Of a DNA stretch of 64,000 nt, positions 60,617-64,000 are shown piece by piece. The notes under the pieces were generated by a model that ran no database searches, was not told the DNA's origin, and worked only from the letters and a program-made list of their open reading frames with translations. The stretch is from Acerihabitans sp047324305 (GTDB taxonomy: Bacteria > Pseudomonadota > Gammaproteobacteria > Enterobacterales > Enterobacteriaceae): the NCBI RefSeq assembly GCF_047324305.1, contig NZ_CP178740.1, forward strand, positions 62,001-126,000, given 5' to 3'. Positions within the stretch are counted from its first letter, which is position 1. Each line of letters opens with the position of its first letter. A program made the position numbers and the translations under genes.

Positions 60617-60844
60617 TCAGTGTTGGATTTCCATCATTTCCTTAACGTCACTGCGATTGATCTGCTGCTTGGTTCCATTAGCATCTTTGTAGCTTATCAT
60701 ACCGGTCTGGTCATCTACCTTCGGTTTGCCTTCACTGACAATGGTGCGTCCGTCGTTGGTATGCATGGCATAATTATTATCGGCGCAACCCGCCAGCAGG
60801 ATGCTGAACATACATGCGGATAAAACATATAAGCTTTTTTTCAT
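60617..60844 (-). CDS. YgdI/YgdR-type small lipoprotein
   Basis: A 75-residue lipoprotein: signal MKKSLYVLSACMFSILLAG with lipobox LAGC, then a DUF903 (LSm-like) domain with YAMHTNDGRTIVSEGKPKVD and GMISYKDANGTKQQINRSDV. This is the pattern of E. coli YgdI and YgdR, whose role is unknown. AAGGAG precedes the ATG. Own terminator, monocistronic. Confidence 0.88.
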   Translation of the reverse strand: MKKSLYVLSACMFSILLAGCADNNYAMHTNDGRTIVSEGKPKVDDQTGMISYKDANGTKQQINRSDVKEMMEIQH

Positions 60845-61116
60845 AACGAACTCCTTTTGTTAGGCCTACTAAAGGTTTAGCACAGACAAACCAAGCCGCA
60901 AGTCGGAACGCATCTTTCGTCCTGTTTATACCCTGCCCCGGCGCGGCCGGCCCCACGGTCGAATCCGCGCCTACGCGCCGCGGGGCGCGGCCTGCGCGTC
61001 TTTTATGATGCCGCTCACGTTATGTTATCTGGAACATTGTCCTTTTTTACAGCGCTACTATGCTTTCTGATTTCTGAGGGCGCCAATGCCTTTTTATCTA
61101 CCGGCGGATCCGGCCT

Positions 61117-62004
61117 ATGTCGAAAAAAAAGCTTTTTTTCTCTTCCACCGCTGAAATGACCTGTCTGTTTCGGGCCAAATCTTTCGGCGAAACACGTCAA
61201 CACTTTAAAGGCGACGATTTTATTGCGGTAATGATCTGTTATGCATTGAACTCATTTTTATCGCTGATGCATAAATCTTTTTTACTTAACGACGAGATGT
61301 TTAATGCCTCGGTACCGCCCGGCGCTTATGAATATATTTTAGGCCGGACAAACTTCCTGGATAACATTTTCATGACCCTGCCCGCGGACTGTAAACAGGT
61401 CTTTATTCTTGGCGCCGGTTTTGATTCCAGGTGCTGCCGCTTCCAGCAACAACTCAGGCACTGTCAGGTGTATGAAGTCGATCATCCTGATATGCAGCAA
61501 CAGAAACGCGCTATTTTCAAAAAAATAGATATTGATTTTCCGGCCAACGTTCATTTTATCGCCATTGATTTTTCCCGGCAACGCATAAACGAAATATTGA
61601 CACAGCGTGCAATTCCACGCGGCGAAAAATGTTTTTTTGTGCTGGAAGGGCTGACCTATTATCTGGAAGCGGAACAGGTCGAGGCTATTTTTACCGCCAT
61701 TAGCCGGCACGGCGGTCCGGGGAGCCAGGTATTTTTTGATTATGTGGATACCGCAGCGATTGCCGGAGAAAATAGCCAATATGGTTTGCAAGAATGCGTG
61801 ACGGCAGTCAGGAAACTCGGTGAAGCCCGGACGTTCGGTATAGAGGCTGATAAAGCCGCCCAATTCCTGGCGCCGTTTCATTTTGACATCATCGAACAAT
61901 TGACGTCGCGTGAAATGGAGGAACAATATTTTACCGATGAACACCATAACCGGCTGGCAAAGACCATGAGTTCGCTGACGCTGGTACGCGCCCAACGGGT
62001 GTGA
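61117..62004 (+). CDS. Class I SAM-dependent methyltransferase (TIGR00027/leucine carboxyl methyltransferase-like)
   Basis: A 295-residue O-methyltransferase of the PPM1/LCMT-like family. The SAM site is VFILGAGFDSRCCRF; the acidic strand is VYEVDHPDMQQQK; then FIAIDFSRQ and FFVLEGLTYYLEAEQVEAIF. The same family includes polyketide and small-acid O-methyltransferases. The substrate is unknown. Codon use is AT-richer than the neighbours (many A and T third positions), suggesting later acquisition. No biosynthetic genes flank it. Confidence 0.82.
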   Translation: MSKKKLFFSSTAEMTCLFRAKSFGETRQHFKGDDFIAVMICYALNSFLSLMHKSFLLNDEMFNASVPPGAYEYILGRTNFLDNIFMTLPADCKQVFILGAGFDSRCCRFQQQLRHCQVYEVDHPDMQQQKRAIFKKIDIDFPANVHFIAIDFSRQRINEILTQRAIPRGEKCFFVLEGLTYYLEAEQVEAIFTAISRHGGPGSQVFFDYVDTAAIAGENSQYGLQECVTAVRKLGEARTFGIEADKAAQFLAPFHFDIIEQLTSREMEEQYFTDEHHNRLAKTMSSLTLVRAQRV

Positions 62005-62065
62005 ACGCGTCTATCGCCCCGGCTCCTCCTCCCTCACCCGGCGGGGTGGTCAAAGACGCCGTCGG

Positions 62066-62647
62066 TTAAAAACGCCAGCGCAGCCAGGCAAAAACGACAT
62101 TGCCGTTATTGCGCGTACCAGGAATATAGGTGCCCTGGAAGGTAATAGTGTGATAGCTGACCGACGCCAGCGGCAATAGGGCCGGGATGGGATAATAACG
62201 CCAATTATGCCGGGCCGTGACCCCAAGCGTGAAGCCCGCTCCCAGCCTGAAATCGTTATCGGCAAGGGGCCGCCATTGCGATTCCCAGGCATAGCCGGCG
62301 AAAGGTTCCCAGCGGTTAAAGGAGTCCTTAAAAGCCATGGCATAGAGTGCGTGCCAATTATCCCGTTCGTCCAGTCGTGAAATGCCATATCCCAAACCCC
62401 AGGGACGCTCATTATAACGCCGGATATGCTCGTCATCATAAAAATAGCGATTATGCCAGGTTATTACCGGCACATAAATATCCTGGTCGGGTGAGGCGTT
62501 CCATGTTTTAGCGATATTGGCGGTAAAATTCCGCCATAAACCCTTATTCTTATCCAGCGTAGGATCATGACAGACATTTACTGCCAGCGCCTCAGGCATT
62601 ATACCCAAAGCCAGTAGGGGAATTGCCGCCCATTTAAATAACCACAT
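62066..62647 (-). CDS. pagP: Lipid A palmitoyltransferase PagP
   Basis: Outer-membrane eight-stranded beta-barrel enzyme that moves a palmitate from phospholipid to lipid A. The 193-residue product has a signal peptide to about PEALA, the N-terminal amphipathic helix (GLWRNFTANIAKTW), catalytic His in TWHNRYFYDDE, and catalytic Asp-Ser in FKDSFNRWEPFAGYAW. The last residue is Phe (WLRWRF), as in the family. The ATG at 62647 has GGGAG upstream; an in-frame start 24 nt earlier is less likely. A PhoP-like box lies upstream. Confidence 0.93.
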   Translation of the reverse strand: MWLFKWAAIPLLALGIMPEALAVNVCHDPTLDKNKGLWRNFTANIAKTWNASPDQDIYVPVITWHNRYFYDDEHIRRYNERPWGLGYGISRLDERDNWHALYAMAFKDSFNRWEPFAGYAWESQWRPLADNDFRLGAGFTLGVTARHNWRYYPIPALLPLASVSYHTITFQGTYIPGTRNNGNVVFAWLRWRF

Positions 62648-63077
62648 CAGGTTACTGCTCCCTGAAAGCAATACACCACAGCATCATTTATCATCATTAC
62701 CGCACACTATTACACGTAGGACTTATACCGGTTGCCGGGAGGATCCGGTGTTATACATTTCGGAATCGCAGGTTATGCCACACTTTGTGTAAATCAAATA
62801 TAAACAAAAATAAAAATGCGGATGGCCATGCGGACGTTATTATCCGACGTGGACTGCCGGTAGGGATGAACCCGATAACAGCCTGCGCCTCTTGCGCAAT
62901 GCCATTGCGGTAACATCTGAATGTTCGGCACGCGGCATGGTTTTGCCGGGGCGGTGATGCTGCTATTATTTAGCCAGCTCGCCTTTTGCCGCTAACCCCG
63001 GGATTGCCGGGGCCGACACTACGCCGCAAGCCCGGGCGCAATCCCGGCATGCACATTCACACCTGAAGGAAACCAAG
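62648..63077. other. Divergent intergenic region between pagP and the nitroreductase gene
   Basis: About 430 bp, AT-rich in its middle. It holds the pagP promoter with a PhoP-like box (62790-62806). Nothing specific is seen on the nitroreductase side. Confidence 0.5.
62790..62806 (-). promoter_or_regulatory. PhoP box upstream of pagP
   Basis: On the minus strand TGTTTA-TATTT-GATTTA matches the PhoP direct repeat (T/G)GTTTA-N5-(T/G)GTTTA with one mismatch. A -10-like CATAAC follows 12 bp downstream, the spacing usual for PhoP-activated promoters. pagP is a known PhoP target in enterobacteria. Confidence 0.65.
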
Positions 63078-63716
63078 ATGACCACCGTTAATGAAAGATT
63101 GGCATGGCGCTATGCCACCAAGAAGTACGATGCGACGAAAAGCATGCCCGCCGAAAAGCTTGAACGTATCATTGAAGCTGTGCGGCTGGCGCCTACCTCA
63201 AGCGGGCTGCAACCCTTTGAGCTGTTCGTGGTCAGCAACGCGGATATCCGCGCAAAGATTCGCACCGTGGCTTGGGATCAGGCGCAGATTACCGACTGTT
63301 CGCACCTGCTGGTTTTCGCCGCCTGGGACGACATCACGCCCGATCGCGTTAATATGATGTTCGACCTTACCAACGACGTGCGGGGTTTTAAAAACGAAGG
63401 TTGGGAAAATTATCGCCAGATGTTGCTGGGTATCGTCGCCGGTCGGGGCACGGAGGCTAACTATCAGGCGGCCGCGCGGCAAGCTTATATCGGCCTGGGC
63501 GCGGCCTTGATTGCCGCGGCGTTCGAAGAGGTTGACGCCACGCCGATGGAAGGATTCGATCCGGCGGCGGTCGATGACATTCTCGGTTTGCCGGCGAAAA
63601 ACCTGCGTAGCGTGGTTATGCTGCCCCTCGGTTACCGGGCGGCCGAAGGTGACTGGCTGGTGAACCTGAAAAAAGTCCGGCGCAGCCGCGATAGCTTCGT
63701 CACTGAAATAAAATGA
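63078..63716 (+). CDS. NfsB-type NAD(P)H-dependent nitroreductase
   Basis: Flavin-dependent oxidoreductase of the nitroreductase fold, 212 residues. N-terminal WRYATKKYDATKSMP binds FMN phosphate; RLAPTSSGLQPFELFVVS is the second FMN segment; AARQAYIGLGAALIAAAFEEVDATPMEGF and VVMLPLGYR are typical of the NfsB/YdgI/MhqN group. Likely reduces quinones or nitro compounds in the cytoplasm. GAAGGAA precedes the ATG. Confidence 0.9.
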   Translation: MTTVNERLAWRYATKKYDATKSMPAEKLERIIEAVRLAPTSSGLQPFELFVVSNADIRAKIRTVAWDQAQITDCSHLLVFAAWDDITPDRVNMMFDLTNDVRGFKNEGWENYRQMLLGIVAGRGTEANYQAAARQAYIGLGAALIAAAFEEVDATPMEGFDPAAVDDILGLPAKNLRSVVMLPLGYRAAEGDWLVNLKKVRRSRDSFVTEIK

Positions 63717-63825
63717 ACCGGACATTATTGGTTTCAGCGGCGAGGTGATCGCCACTGCTGCTCATGGCCGGCGGCGATAAGCGACGGTCAGGCAGAATCC
63801 TGGCATTAGTCAGGCACGGCCGCCC

Positions 63826-64000
63826 TTAGAGCCTATGGGCGGCGGTATAGGCGGCGATGGCATTTTGCACCGGCTGTGCGCGGCGGCTGTCTACCGGACT
63901 GACCACGGCGTAGCTGTATTTATTGTCGCTCCAGTACTGCGCCAGCAGGTTGCCGGCCTCGCGTTTGCCGCTCTTCAGGCCGTTGCTCCCCGATGGCCGG
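63826..64000 (-). CDS. Unrecognised protein, C-terminal part (runs off window)
   Basis: An open frame enters from the right edge and ends at a TAA (63828-63826). The last 58 residues include SGSNGLKSGKREAGNLLAQY, WSDNKYSYAVVSPVD and AAYTAAHRL. No family is recognised from this piece. The codon pattern is GC-rich like the neighbours, which supports a real gene. Confidence 0.55.
   Translation of the reverse strand, partial: RPSGSNGLKSGKREAGNLLAQYWSDNKYSYAVVSPVDSRRAQPVQNAIAAYTAAHRL

Noticed and set aside
1..64000. CRISPR array, prophage or insertion sequence
   Set aside because: No short evenly spaced direct repeats with unique spacers, no phage structural genes and no transposase genes were found. 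The 105-bp array has no spacers.

Overview
The window is GC-rich chromosomal DNA from a gammaproteobacterium of the order Enterobacterales. Most proteins in the first 37 kb can be followed almost residue by residue against Escherichia coli homologues, and in nearly the E. coli gene order (fru, setB, yeiP, lpxT, mepS, yejABEF, bcr, rsuA, radD, rplY, yejKLM, proL tRNA). The overall make-up fits a Sodalis-, Pectobacterium- or Yersinia-like lineage rather than Escherichia, but the genus cannot be fixed from sequence alone.

Region by region. 1-6.5 kb: anaerobic nitrate respiration, with narG (5' part only, running off the left edge) and the nitrate transporter narK leftward and the nitrate sensor-regulator pair narX-narL rightward. 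The shared control region has a perfect FNR box and a 7-2-7 NarL site. 6.5-10.5 kb: fructose PTS operon fruBKA behind two Cra operators. 10.7-17 kb: setB, yeiP (EF-P-like), yeiQ, yeiR, lpxT, mepS. 17-24.3 kb: a QuiC-like TIM-barrel enzyme, the YejABEF peptide ABC importer and yejG. 24.6-28 kb: the EfeUOB iron uptake system behind a Fur box. 28-29.3 kb: gene-free DNA holding a 77-bp perfect inverted repeat and 58-bp tandem repeats. 29.3-37.7 kb: bcr, rsuA, radD, rplY, a 105-bp tandem repeat array, yejK, yejL, yejM and tRNA-Pro(GGG).

37.8-58.7 kb, after the tRNA, has the look of an accessory region. It holds an SDR, an orphan Zn/Mn-type binding protein behind a Zur-like box, and a large organosulfur-scavenging locus. 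That locus contains an SsuE flavin reductase, a peptide-type ABC transporter (two permeases and a double ATPase), two family-5 binding proteins divergent from one another, three DszC/SfnB-type flavin monooxygenases, three bacterial-luciferase-like monooxygenases, an SDR lacking the usual catalytic Tyr/Lys, a class II aldolase and a four-domain rhodanese. The expected logic is import of a sulfur-containing organic compound, oxidation at S and C-S cleavage by two-component FMNH2 monooxygenases fed by SsuE, and sulfane or sulfite handling by the rhodanese. The substrate is unknown. This is the best candidate for an undescribed system here.

58.7-64 kb: a DUF2000/AraC pair, a small lipoprotein, an AT-richer SAM methyltransferase, pagP behind a PhoP-like box, an NfsB-type nitroreductase and the 3' end of an unrecognised leftward gene.
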